Shown one piece after another: positions 48,609-61,004 of a stretch of DNA of 64,000 bases. A program made the translations under genes and the position numbers. The stretch's first letter is position 1; each line of letters begins with the position of its first letter. The DNA is from Rotaria sp. Silwood1 (Eukaryota; Rotifera; Eurotatoria; Philodinida; Philodinidae), in contig CAJNOP010000030.1 in the NCBI GenBank assembly GCA_905250075.1, forward strand, positions 864,539 through 928,538, written 5' to 3'. Below the pieces are notes generated by a model, which was given only the letters and a program-made list of their open reading frames with translations, was not told the DNA's origin and did not search any database.

Positions 48609-49142
48609 ATGGATGATAATAAACAAGATAACTCAACAAATTCATTAACGAATAAATCGCTAGCAACATCTTCTAATGAAATAAACTCATCTATGCCGCC
48701 TATTGATATCAATGAACAACAGGTAGATCTCAATCATGACTGTAAAGAGAATGAAACTCAAAATCAGATTGAAGAAGCTAATAATGATGAATTTATTCGT
48801 ATAACAGCAGCACATCAAGTACTTGTTGAAGGTAATTATAAAATAAACTTTTATTTTTCTTTTAAAAATATTCTTAATTTAGCTCAAACATATGATGAAC
48901 AAAAAAATTATCCATTAGCACTTCATCTTTATCGTATATGTGTTGATTTTCTTCTTGAAGAATTAATGTTTGCCGAAGGTACTGAACAATCTCGCATTTA
49001 TTTACGTGAAAAATGTACAGCTATTATGAATCGTATTGATATACTTAAAACAAAACTTGATCCAATTCCATCATCCACCGAAACTCAACAATCAATTAAG
49101 GATCTTCCAATTGATCAATTAGAAACTCTTAATTTATCTTAA
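48609..49142 (+). CDS. Small MIT-domain protein
   Basis: Two exons, 48609-48831 and 48883-49142, join in phase 1 to 160 residues. The first 65 residues are disordered and Asn/Ser-rich. From about residue 67 a single MIT (microtubule-interacting and trafficking) domain follows: a three-helix hairpin with ITAAHQVLVEA, QTYDEQKNYPLALHLYRICV, LLEELMF and LREKCTAIMNRIDILK. The D-x3-NYPLAL-LY pattern is diagnostic. MIT domains bind ESCRT-III tails and act in endosomal sorting, cytokinesis or autophagy-linked kinases. No kinase, ATPase or protease domain accompanies it, so it is a stand-alone MIT protein or a fragment of a larger one. The 51-bp intron is a multiple of three without stops; splicing is preferred because GTAATT and TTTAG ends frame it and removing it restores the MIT helix. 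AATAAA is at 49284-49289. Confidence 0.78.
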   Translation: MDDNKQDNSTNSLTNKSLATSSNEINSSMPPIDINEQQVDLNHDCKENETQNQIEEANNDEFIRITAAHQVLVEGNYKINFYFSFKNILNLAQTYDEQKNYPLALHLYRICVDFLLEELMFAEGTEQSRIYLREKCTAIMNRIDILKTKLDPIPSSTETQQSIKDLPIDQLETLNLS

Positions 49143-49813
49143 AATTCTTCTTTTTTTTTAATAATTCTTTAGGTAAATGTTCATTTTAATTAATATTCGT
49201 GATATATAGTTAAAAATATTTTTACTTTTTTTTTTGCATATTTATTTCAATCTTTCTCGTTTGGTGCATATGTGAATACATTTAATAAAACATTAGCACA
49301 ACAAAATGAGAAAGAAATAAAATACAAATCAATGATAATTCTATGTATTTATATGATGGTTAACATGTAGAGATTCTTTCGAGAATAATAAAGATAAATA
49401 ATAAGAAAAACTCAATGGGTGGATTACCATATATGTATATGTTTATATCCAATATTCTAACCGTTTTGCGTGTTTTGTTTTGAAAGACAGGCGTAGAAGA
49501 CAAAAAAACAGAAAAGTGAATCACAACGTTTTTGTCTACCATTGACAATCAATCATCACTGTCACACACACATACATATTGAAATAGAAAGGATCATAAA
49601 GAAAGAAAAGAAAAATTAATGAAAGAAAAAGAAAAACGAAAGAGATATCAAGGTAGACAAGAAGTGATAAAAAAATGACACAATATTCTCACAGTTAGGC
49701 TTTAAATGTTCTTTTCTTTTGTGTGTTTTCTTATTGAGCCTTTAATTTGAGATATAACAATAAAGATATAGATTTAGTAGTACCAACAAACAGAGCACAT
49801 TATTATCAAATTT
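49143..49813. other. Convergent 3' flanks of the MIT and MED15 genes
   Basis: UTR and spacer between two genes that end towards each other. Purine-rich stretch near 49580-49680. No other feature. Confidence 0.5.
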
Positions 49814-52800
49814 TCACAAAGCTGCCTGAACAGATTGACGCTAAAAGGAAAAATATTAAGAAATTTTAAGAAAGATATTTATTTGAGTAAAAAAAAAAAC
49901 AAGAATACTTACCCAAATGTTAAGAATATCGGTTATCGTATGTTGTACATTTAATTTAAAAAGATGAGAAACAAATATCGATGAGATTTGGTCAAAAAAC
50001 GGATGTCCATCTAAAATATCAATTATATTATGCATAAAATCCATCGAATTCTTTTCTACTAATTATGTAAAAAGATAAGGTTAAACACTATTTTTGGTTG
50101 ATTTTTGATAATGTCAACCATTATCACGTGAAATAAATTCCTAGAAGAGTTTACCAAAATACATATATTATTTACTATGCAATGATCATATCAATTATTG
50201 TCTGTCATAAATGATCATTTTATGTCAAAGTTAAAATTTCTAGAAGATAAAAATATGATAATACTACAAAACTGTCTATGTTTTAAATGAAAAACGACTC
50301 TTTATCATCATTATCTTCGCCCTATTGATGTTTACATTCAGTGATGCAAAAGAAAACATACATAACTCTAATCAATTACCAGAAATTACCTATAACAAAT
50401 ACTATCAGTCACATGTAATAATCTCGTAAAAGTTATTTATGACAGACATAAATGTCAACCGTTCGTTTATGTGAAGATAAGATGCGGTTAAATTCTCTGA
50501 TGTAGACTTCGATATATAATAATGGATTTATTTGTTATTGAAATTTTTTAGAAAATTTTTCTTTTACCTGCATATTCTAATTTTGGTGGCATTGTTTTTG
50601 TTAATGATAAAATTTCAGGTGGTTGTTCTGGATAAGATGTTGTTATATGTAAACGAAGTGATGGTATAAGAGGATTTGATTTTTCAAGTAATTTACATTG
50701 AAGTATAATACCATTTTTACTTAAATATTCATTATCATTATCATTATCAATACGTTTTCTTGTACATGATACTGATATATATTCAATTGAATAAATATCA
50801 TCTGGTAATTGATTTATTTCATCATTAAGATTAGATAATAATGATGATTGATTAGATGAACGAATTTTTATTGTTGAAGGATTATCAACATCAAGACGTA
50901 TCATTCTATTTAAATAATAGAATTTATTTTAGAATAAGACGAAAAAAATAATAAAATCATTTATACTTATGTGGAACACCATTAATAACATCACTTAATG
51001 GTTCAAGATATCGTTTCAATATATTTACTCGATCTTTTTGTTCACGTGAAAGAAATTCTTTAGTTGCTTTTATACATTGATTAAATACATTTGGTTGAGA
51101 ATGTGTTGTAGTAGTAGTAGTAGTCGTAGTCGTAGAATTTGTTACAGTTGAAGATGTTGATAAACTATTTGCTTGTTGTAATCGATTCTAAAATTTTCTT
51201 TTCTATGATTATTTTAAATAGAAAAACGAATAGTTACAGGTATTTGTTCAAGTACATCACGAAACCGTCTAGCATTTGGTAAAGATTCATATGTTGGATT
51301 ACTAATGAATTGCAATATTTGTTGATGAGCTGATTGAACTTGACGAATTTTTTCCGTATTACCTTTGAAAGAAAATTAATATATTTATATGGATTTGTTA
51401 AATTTATTTTACCTTCATTAGTAAACTTTTGAGATAAAAGTTGTAATCGATTGACATTTTCATTAAGATATTTTATTAAATTTGCTGTTTCATCATCCGG
51501 ACTTGAAATACTACCACTACCTATATAATCAATATTGAATTATGTTTTATTCAAAGTAAAATTTATGATAGAGACATATTAATTTTACATATACGATAGT
51601 TTTCGAAGAATAAGAAATCAATGAAACTTATACGATTTTCAATTTAGTTTTTATATAATGTATGTAAAGAGAGGTGAGACTGTTGATTTTTTTTTTCGTG
51701 ATCAAAGCAATTAATAGAAGTAAAACGAACGCGACATGATAAATCGTACAAATATCACCAATATATTACCTCTGACACAAATCGGTTTCCTCAGGGATTC
51801 TGAAGACTTTTTTGTTTTCAATATAGTAGGATGGATTAGACTATCGATAATGCACTGGAATTAATTCTTATGCTAGGAAGGAAGCTACTCGAATACCCGT
51901 CGTTTGAACTTCTATTATATCTATATGTAAACACTGAACAGATTAACAAAAATCCAAAGAAATTCATCACCATCGGTCTGTGAAAGCGAATTATGATCGT
52001 TGTACTGAATTTTCGACTCAACTGTAGGTGTATGCTGAAATGTGAAAAAAAACAGAATTTCGACATAAAATTTTCCCATAGATAGATTTGATGGTCGATA
52101 GAATATCTTGTAAGTATCAGTCGTAAATCATATCCTTTTATGGAGATAGTGAGTTTTCAAGTGAATTCGATTTTTGTATCATGGTTGTGACAAATGACAA
52201 CTATCTATATGCAAAATTTTCGACTGAAGCTCAGTCAAACTATCCTAATTCGTCTCCAAAAGGCCCATGGAAACGAATTGTTTTAGTCTTTTTCTATTCT
52301 TATTGACACTGTCTTGCAGGTTCAACATAAGCTCAAACGATGGCATCACTTCAGCTAGTTTCCTCATAAGGATAAACTCAGTTTTCTTCAACATTATGAA
52401 ACACAATTTATCATTAATATTGTAGTATCATATTGATGTATATTGAGAAAATGGTCTGTCATAGTAGCGTTTTTAATAGATGCCTTGCAATTCTTTACTT
52501 ATTTTTACCCTTTTCTTTACTCTTCCGAAATCTTCCGAAAGAAAATCCTTACCTATCGAATATTGTTCAGCCTGATACTACGATTATTTTAGTGTCAGGA
52601 TAAGAAAAGCGTAAAGCCATTCGGATCTATGATCTAATTGGTAAAGAGTCATCGTTAATTTACTGAACTTTCTTAGTGAGAGCGAAGTATTTCTAAAAAT
52701 ATCAAAATGCAAAATTTCATTCTAAAAATTTGCCTAGTGATAGAGATAATAATCATTAAAAACTTCTTAAATTTTCTAAGAAAATGAACGCGCCCTTCTT

Positions 52801-55800
52801 GAACTATTCAAGTTGTAAGAAAAAAGTCAGCAGCTTACCACAGAAAGATAGAATAATAAAATTCACTTGCAAGTTGAATATCTCGAGAAAAGCACGTTCA
52901 TCTGTCTTTGAAAATTTAAGAACCTTTTAATGATTATTCATTCTCTCTATAAGGCAACATTTTAGAATAAAGTTCTTCATTTCAATATTTTAGGATGTCT
53001 TGCTCTTACTAAAAACCCAAGAAAACAGCTATAGCTTTTCACCAGTAGATGGTGGGCCCGAATCTTTCAAGTCTTTTCTTAATCTCATAGAGATCTACTT
53101 ATAGTTAAAAAATCAGGCTGAGCAATGTCAGACAATTGGCGATGCTTCCCTGTTAGTGAACAATAGTTAGACAACAAATTATTATTTAGAAGTTGTTTAT
53201 CTATACTCCTATTATTCGACTATGATATCGAATTATGGAATTGAAATTTCAATAGAATAAAAAGTTTTGCTTGATATCAACTACATTTTAATTAATGTAT
53301 TTTTTGCTATGTTATAATTTTTGGAATGTAATTTGGATCATTAAAAATAATATAAACTAAATTTCTGATAAAAATCGTCTTGATTTTTAAATTCTTTTCT
53401 TTCCAAAACAAAATACAATTGCTATAAAATATGTAGAAAACTCTCTCTCTCTATCTATATATATATATGTGTATATACCAGTCAATGGTAAAGTACGATT
53501 TGTTGGTGATGAATAATTAATATTCATTGGAGTTGAACTACTTGCTGACAATATTTGGGAATTGATTGAAAGTGGACCATTATTATTGTTTAAAGGACTT
53601 TGTTGAATGGTCACATGATTTGATCTTTAAAATAAAATACAAATATGTTATAAAATCATAACAACAGAAAAAAAGAACATGAAATTATACGGTTGAATTT
53701 GAACAGTAGATGTTGAAGTTGGTGTCGGTATTACAATAAATGATGGCGAAGGTAAAGATTGTTGAGCTGGCAATGATGGCCGAATCGTATTTGTACTGTT
53801 ATTTAGATTACTGTTCGTAGTACTAAGTGATCGAGGTGGTTGTGACTAAATAAAATAAATAATCAAACCATTATAAATATGATTAGTGTCAAGAGATTTA
53901 TAAATCAAGATAAAGGCCATCCCCTTCTCCTTCCAGATGAAAAAAAAATCAATTTTTGTCAGCAAAATCGAAATTAAGATAAATGCACGAGAAGATAATT
54001 CAAGGTTTGCTCTTTCATAAACGATATGATTTTTTCATTTGTCAATAATTTCTGATGATTTGAAAAATAGGCTTTTCTTCAGAAGAAACCAGAATTGTTT
54101 TTACCTTTTCTCCACTTTTGCTTGTTTCATTGCACAATCTAGATTTTTTTGTGTGCCTTCACATTCTATATATTTCATTTTTCATTCATTGGAAAGAGCA
54201 TGTCAAGATGCTAGGCATGATGGAACTCTTTTTTGCATTAAGCATTGTTATTATTATATTAAAAAAGTACTTTTATAATTAGAGCGCCATGGTTTTGAGA
54301 GTTTTTTTCCATATATTGAACTTTTCATCTCTTTTCTCCGCTTAAAACAAAGAACTCTATCATGACCTTATCTTGACACGCTCTTTCAAACCCGAAAAAA
54401 TAGAATCTATAGAATGAGGATCGACACAAAATTTCGGACTGTCAAATAAGTTATTTTTAAGCCTTATTCGTTGAATATCTCCTGAACACTTTACCATAGT
54501 CTTTCCACTATATTCTCAACATCTACTAAAAACTTCATATGATTTGAATATACATAGCTCAAGATCAATTTTTGAGAATACTCTTAAATTGAATAAATTG
54601 TTTTATTTTGTTTCGTAAAGTGTAAAATGAAGTTTCTTCATGTCTTTTATATGAATTCTGCAAATCTAACAAAACATCATCTAAGAAGCTTCATTGATAA
54701 GTTTTCGTCTAGAAGTTTTTAACGAATGTTTTAGCAAGATATCTAGAAGTGATAATGTCAATCTTTTTTTTCCTCCTGCAACTAGAGTTGTCATAGATAG
54801 TGGCTCTCGCTTCACATGAATTCAGATTAATGATAAATAAAAGAAAGTTTGAATGAGTGTTTCTTATACAATCCGACTTGACCTTAGTTCAAAGATATTT
54901 TCAACTATGAAAATGAGATTTCCAGGGAATGAGCATCCTTTTTGATGGGCCTGTACAAGTTCTCACAAAATTGAAAAGAGCAAAAGAATTGTTTTCAAAT
55001 TCAGAATTGTTTTTTTTCTCTTATATGAAGTTCAACATTGGTCAATTTATTGCGATCCGAACCTAGTCGAAATCTGATGTGCCATTTGTTTGAGAGACTT
55101 TGCTTCAGAGAATTAAAGCCAATAAAATAATTGTACAAAAGTAAAAACTTGGAATGAGAGAATAGGGAATATTTGTTCAAGTACATCTTACTGACGAGAG
55201 AAACTCTTCAACTGCTCTCTTTCAATTTCAGTGTTTTTCGTCTATAAATACTACATAGTTTTCTAATAAAAACCTAAAAGGACCTCGGTTGTTCTGACGA
55301 TTAGATTAAGCTACCGAATTTTTAGTATGTCTCTTTTCTAGAAGTCCCAAGTTTCTGGAGAACTCATATTGTTGAATTTTGATCTGAAACTTTGAGCATA
55401 TAGAGAACTCGACTAGCCTTGCTTCATAAAAAATTCTGGAACTTTGAACCATGTCTCTTCGAGATATGAAGTTTTCAAAAAATGCATTTTATGTACACTA
55501 TCCATGGAAAAGAAAAAGCTTCAAATCGTGAAAAGACTTTGTTCAAAACTTTTGAATTTTTAACGAAGTTACTCTAGTCGAGTTCTCCATATGCTCGAAA
55601 TTTCAGAGAGAAATCCAAAAGCTTGGACAAATCTCAATAGGAAGTGAAATCCTCTTAGAATTCTTATTAGAACACTATGTAGTATCTATAAGCAAAAAAA
55701 CTCATTGAAATCGGAAGAGTGCAGTTGAAGATGTTCCTTGATTAGTTGTACAACGATAAAACAAATGATTGATCACTCGAAATAACTAACCATAATCGTT

Positions 55801-56760
55801 GGTGTTGTTTGTCGATTTTGCATCAGTATTTTATTCGATCCTCCATTTGTATTCGATACAAGTATTCGTTGTAATGCTATTAAAAAAAAAGGTATTTTAT
55901 TAAGACGATAAATTCATTTTGTAATCCGATAAAAAAACTTACATTGATCACCGGTTGATGAATTATTGGTATTTATCGTTGTCGATGTTGTTGTTAGTGA
56001 TGATGATGAAGCTGATGATGACATTGGCATTGATGATGAATGTCCAACCAAAATTTGATGTAAAATATCACTTGGTTTATTTGATGACGTTGGTTGTTGT
56101 TGTTGCTGTTGTTGTTGTTGAAAATTGACTACGAAGAAAGAACAATTTAGAAAAAATAAATACTTTCTTTTTTAATTTACTATTTGGAATAGACATTCTT
56201 TGTCTTGGTACATTCATTGTTGTTTGAATAGAAAATCGTGGTTGAAGTGATGAATAATCTGTTTGATTAGTACCATTAACTTGGCGTGATGAATAATCTG
56301 GAGATATATCAATTGTTGTTGTCGATGATAATGGCGGAGATTGCGGATAGGATATATTATTATTTATAGGTGCTTTAGAAAAAGAAAATTAGAAAAAAAG
56401 AATTTTCTAAAAATTTGAAGATTATACTACTTTGGTTAAATTTCTGTGGTTCACGTAATCGTGTCATTGGATTAAGAACAACTGATGGAACACTATTCAT
56501 TCGTGGTGTTTGTTGAACAACAGAAAAACGAGGCGATAGATTTGGCATTTGATTTAATGGATGTTGGACTTGATTAACAGCAGATATAGATTGTTGTTGA
56601 AGTAGATTTGTTTGTGAATGTGGAAATCTTATATTGTTATTTATCTGTGGTTGTTGCTGTTGTTGTTGTTGTTGTTGTTGTTGGTGTGGCTGTTGCTGTT
56701 GATATTGATGTGGCTGTTGCTGTTGCTGTTGATGTGGCTGTTGATGTTGATGTTGATGTG

Positions 56761-56791
<31 letters not shown>

Positions 56792-57200
56792 ATGTGGCTG
56801 TTGCTGTTGCTGACTGGTACGATTATTAACAGCAGCTAGAAGTTTTAAAATATTTTATGGTATTGAATAAATTCATTACGTCAACTAATGAAACTTCAGA
56901 ATAAATAATCCAAATCAAAAGATTCATATTCAAGATTTTATAGAGAATTTATAGGTTATCTTGAAAGTGTTTAAATAAACATTGATAATGAGAAAAGAAA
57001 ATCTTCAATTAGATATCAATCAATAGAATAGGGAGTATTTTTTCAATATATGCCCTTCGTATGATTATGTACCTTACCGTCGAAACCAGTGACGCAGCCA
57101 GAAATATTTTTGGGGGAGGGGAGGACCGCAATAGAAAAAGACATTTTTGGACTAGCAAAAACGAATTAGCCTGTACCCCCCTCCAGGCATTTCGGTCTTT

Positions 57201-57236
<36 letters not shown>

Positions 57237-60200
57237 TCGATCCCCATAATCCCCCCTTGGCTGCGTCACTGGTCGAAACAAACACTACTGAAAAGAAAGA
57301 ACACCGAATGTCTCTCGATCGTCTATGTTTCTGAGATTCATTTCAGCGATCACACCTTACATTCATTATTTCTCAATATATATTATATATATATACTACA
57401 GGTATTATCTCAAAATATCACCGAACATAGATATTGCCAGTAGTTAGATTGTTGAAATAGAGAATACCGAATTTCGGCAAAGAGTGTACTGACTTTCATT
57501 AATAATGTGTTATGCTCGCTTATATTGACAATTCTCGCAACAAAAACGACTTTTCCAGATAAAAATTAACAAGCTCCATTGAATACACTCATCTTGAACG
57601 TACTTTCATTTAAAGTTCGCATCCATTTCATAGAAATACTACCTTACGGAATTTCAATAGTATCCACAAATTATGGCATTTTTTAGGCTGATAAGCACTT
57701 TCTACTGTTTTTGTATGTTAGTGTGCATATGTATGAAGATATATGTTGGCGTCCAATGTCGGATTCAGTCCAATCTCGGATTGGCCTAGACGAATCGCGG
57801 ATGCTTACATTGGACTAGTCCAATATCGGATTGATGCAATTCAGTTCACTGAAATATCAATTACTCTTGAGATAGATGTTCGATTCGAATTACGTTTTTG
57901 AAATTATGTTCACACAATGCCAATTTGTTTGTCACTATCGTTGTTGGAAAGATTTAAGTAAAAGTTTGGGAGTTATGAATAAATTTCTATAGAACAACAA
58001 CTTTTATGAAAAGTTGTTATAAAGTTCTTCAGTCTAAATTTGGCTTCTTCCTGAATACCTGCAATACTTAAAACGGCACCGTGCGAACATACTTAAAAAA
58101 AAATAATTCGAATCCAACGTCTATCTCAAGAGTAATTGATATTTTAGTGAACCGAATTGCATCAATCCGATATTGGACTAGTCCAATGTAAGCATCCATG
58201 ATTCGCCTAGGCCAATCCGAGATTGGACTGAATCCGACATTGGACGCCAACATATATTTGGAATTATTATCGAATATCTAACAAAATGGCGTATTTAATT
58301 TGTTAAAAATTTCAGTTCGGTTTTTTCGAAAAATTTCTCGGATTGAAAAAGCTGAAATACTTCTGTCGTTGAATTCTAGTGAAAAACACATCAATTAATG
58401 CGAAATTTTATATTGGTGACGAATATCTGGTTGCTTTTGAGTTGTTTTTTTTACATCATCCTGTTCCATACTGAGATTTTTCGTAACACTTCCAATTCGT
58501 TATTCAATGCAATTATATTTATTAACAAATATCCTAAAATTTTGAAAACTTGTTAATAATTGAACAGAATTTACACAGAAAGTTTATTCATAGGTCACTT
58601 TGTTTGGCAGTAAAATACAAAATTCTCAGATGCGGCAGAAAAATTTCATATTTTGAAAATTCGTAATAGTTGTTATATTTTGAACAGCTCAGCTCAAGCT
58701 AAGATACAATCAATGAAATTTTTCATGCTAGTAAATCAAAATAGTTTCTGTTGATGATAAAAGTTTTGAAGATTTTTACTTTTGTCTTTGACAAGAAATA
58801 GATGTTAGAATGTTAAAAAAAAAAGGAATGAAGTTCCGTAGTGCTTGGAGACGCCATACACTAAAAATCAAATAATCATATTCTTTGTTACCTGTGTATT
58901 ACTTTTATCAACATTACTTGTATGTATCACTAACTGACATTTACATTTAAGTCTTTCTACCCTATTTCTATTGTGTCGTTATAATAATATAAAACTCCAC
59001 CTGAAACGATCCTGTACCATAAGAGTCAAAATCTATAGCCTTCTAATGTACTTTAAAAAATACATTCTATGAAAGAGTATGTTATTCGACATATTTTTGT
59101 GTTATGGATTTAATTTTTATCATTGATATAAAGTCAATATGACTCAACAGCTTGTGTTTTAGAGATACATGTATAGTTAAAGATTAGTGTGAATAAAATT
59201 TTCCTGTCCATAAACTATTGTTGACTATGAATACTGTAATTGGATGTGCCTTTCTTCGCTTCACAAAACTAGTACAGACACTTGTTATTTTCTCTGTTTT
59301 TTTCTGAGAAATATATAGATCAGAATAAGTGAATAACGATATATTTACAAATCATTCAAAAAAGTCTAGTCGATGTTTTTCGGAAATAAATAATAGTTCA
59401 TTCACGAAACTTTCTAAAAGAAAAAACTATGTCATCGTTTCTTCTACAAAATACATTAATTTAAAAACTATTGAGAATTATTTGGATATGGAATTTTTAA
59501 CAATTATTTGATAAAAATTGCCTTCTTTTTTTCTCTGTTACTTTTCAAACATGATTTCGACTATTTGCATGACAAGAAATGTTCGAAATCAATTTTCAGC
59601 ATCAGCATCGAGGTCAGTATCGAACATTGAGGTGAATGACAAATACCTCGGCGACAAATGGTTTCCGCCCAAGAGGTATCTTTACTAGAGATGGAAACAG
59701 GAAAAGACAAACATGTATTTTATGTCCTGTTGTGCTGGACGCCGCCAGAGTCAAGTAAGACAGCAGGACAATACAGAATAAGTTATCCTATACTGACCTT
59801 TGACCTACAGTCTCTCTCAGTACTTTTTTCAGAGTTTCTACTTATGATTCCGTAGGATCTGCTTTTACTGAAGTATATATCATTCGTCTTAGTTTCCGAT
59901 GCAGATCTCGATTTTGATGTTGAAAATTATTTCGAATATTTCTTTTCATGTAAATGATCAAAATCATACCTGAAAGTAACTAAAACGAGAATGTTTTCTC
60001 AGCTAATTGTGAAAAATTTTAGATTCGAACAATTTTCAAAAGATTTTGTATAAATGCAGTTTGTAGAATGAGGAAAGACATATCTAATCAAAATAGTCAA
60101 TATGAAAAATATTTACCAACAAAAAAGTTTTGTTCATGCCAAAACTTTAACTATACATATATCTCTGATACATGAGCCGGTGAGCTATAAGCGTAGTATT

Positions 60201-60723
60201 AATGATAAAAATCGATTCCACGACACTATTATACTAAGAATAACACGTTCTGTCAAGTAGTATATATTTTAAACTAGTTTATGAGCAGTCGGAGGTTTTA
60301 ACTCTAATTATATGAAGTTGTTCTATCTTTTAGAATAAATCATCAATGATTCGCAAGATGTATTTATAATCAATGAAATTCTTACTTTGAATTTGTTGAA
60401 AATAAGCCTGAACAAACTTTAAATAATTAGTCTATAAAATACAAAATTTCAAATATAAATTAGTTGCTATCAATTTCTAATTTACTTTAATGCCACGTGA
60501 TTTCTCAAATGCTTGCTCTTCAATTCGTGTCGATAATTGTAATGGCCATTTAGCAGCTCTGCATATGAAAAAATAAAATAAAAACAAATTTCATATTCTA
60601 TAATAGAAAAACAAAAAAGAAAAATTTATCCTACAATTTTTGTATTAATGCTTGTCGTTCATTTTGTGTTACTATTATTTGTCCATTAGAACCTGTTGGT
60701 TGTGGTAGACCTGTACTCATCAT
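49814..60723 (-). CDS. MED15: Mediator complex subunit 15 (complete)
   Basis: MED15 is a Mediator tail subunit that links activators to RNA polymerase II. Fifteen exons join in frame to 780 residues: 60635-60723, 60486-60558, 60386-60431, 56431-56835, 56181-56372, 55943-56128, 55791-55876, 53691-53845, 53479-53624, 51413-51520, 51238-51362, 50967-51187, 50568-50905, 49913-50058 and 49814-49840. Exons 1-3 give a KIX-like activator-binding domain (NERQALIQKLAAKWP, STRIEEQAFEKS, NYLKFVQAYFQQIQ). Exon 4 has a long Gln/His tract. The middle is Ser/Thr/Asn/Pro-rich. The C-terminal region matches the family, with GIILQCKLLEKSNPLIPSLR, YPEQPPEI and a last helix ending in LNIW-RQSVQAAL. The final exon is only 27 nt. 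An acceptor at 60729-60730 just before the ATG implies a further 5' UTR exon upstream. The 3.5-kb intron 3 and others carry inverted-repeat elements. It lies about 280 bp from the TUT gene on the same strand. Confidence 0.92.
51521..53478 (-). other. MED15 intron 9 (1.96 kb), nothing recognised
   Basis: A+T-rich intron between exons 9 and 10 with a (CT)n/(TA)n tract near 53441-53468. I see no inserted element with clear ends. Confidence 0.5.
54135..54440. repeat. Fold-back repeat in a MED15 intron
   Basis: Arms pair GGAAAGAGCATGTCAAGATG (from 54190) with the reverse complement of CTTGACACGCTCTTTCAAAC (ending near 54391). Weaker pairing continues outward through ATTCTATA. The limits are approximate and there is no clear target duplication. 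Confidence 0.5.
55205..55731. repeat. Inverted-repeat (MITE-like) element in a MED15 intron
   Basis: The left arm from CTTCAACTGCTCTCTTTCAA (about 55206) pairs with the reverse complement of the right arm ending GGAAGAGTGCAGTTGAAG (about 55730). Both arms share AGAACTCGACTAG and an ACTACATAG block. Each arm is roughly 200 bp. No clear target duplication. Confidence 0.6.
56641..56816 (-). repeat. CAG/CAA/CAC repeat encoding a Gln/His tract in MED15
   Basis: Imperfect triplet and 24-27-bp higher-order repeats read as runs of Gln broken by PH and PHQ in MED15 exon 4. On the + strand the same DNA gives apparent poly-Val and poly-Leu frames, which are shadows. Poly-Gln is usual in MED15. Confidence 0.85.
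57087..57271. mobile_element. Short hAT-type MITE in MED15 intron 3
   Basis: A 185-bp element with a CAGTGACGCAGCCA terminal inverted repeat (right end TGGCTGCGTCACTG). It is flanked by a perfect 8-bp duplication GTCGAAAC (57079-57086 and 57272-57279). It contains the G34 homopolymer at 57202-57235. Confidence 0.9.
57202..57235 (+). repeat. Homopolymer of 34 G
   Basis: An uninterrupted G run inside the hAT MITE, extraordinary in an A+T-rich genome. The true length is uncertain because such runs assemble poorly. It could form G-quadruplex structures. Confidence 0.8.
57739..58257. mobile_element. Long-inverted-repeat MITE in MED15 intron 3
   Basis: Arms of about 170 bp start TATGTTGGCGTCCAATGTCG on the left and the same sequence in reverse complement on the right. 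The boundary reads ATATAT on both sides, so a TA duplication is likely (element proper about 57741-58255). Each arm contains repeated TCCAAT..GGATT motifs, themselves partly palindromic. The middle (about 57910-58070) is unique. Confidence 0.8.
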
Positions 60724-61004
60724 CAAATCTGAATAAGAAAACAAAAAGAAAAGAAACAAAAGTTGGTTTTTATGGAAACAATAATAAAGAATCCATCTGA
60801 TACAAACGATCAGTTTTCAAAATAGTCTCTAATATAGAACAAAAAAAAAAAAGGAAAAAATCTTGACAAATAATAACAACACCAATACAATGATAAGACA
60901 AGAGCAAAAGAAAAAAAAGACAGAGACAAGATTAAATATCGTAAATTTCTATACAGAACAGAACAGAACAAAAAAAAAAAAAAAAAATGTGAAAAAAAAA
61001 TTTT

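Noticed and set aside
56608-56839. Poly-Val and poly-Leu open frames on the + strand.
   Set aside because: They are the antisense of the MED15 Gln/His repeat.
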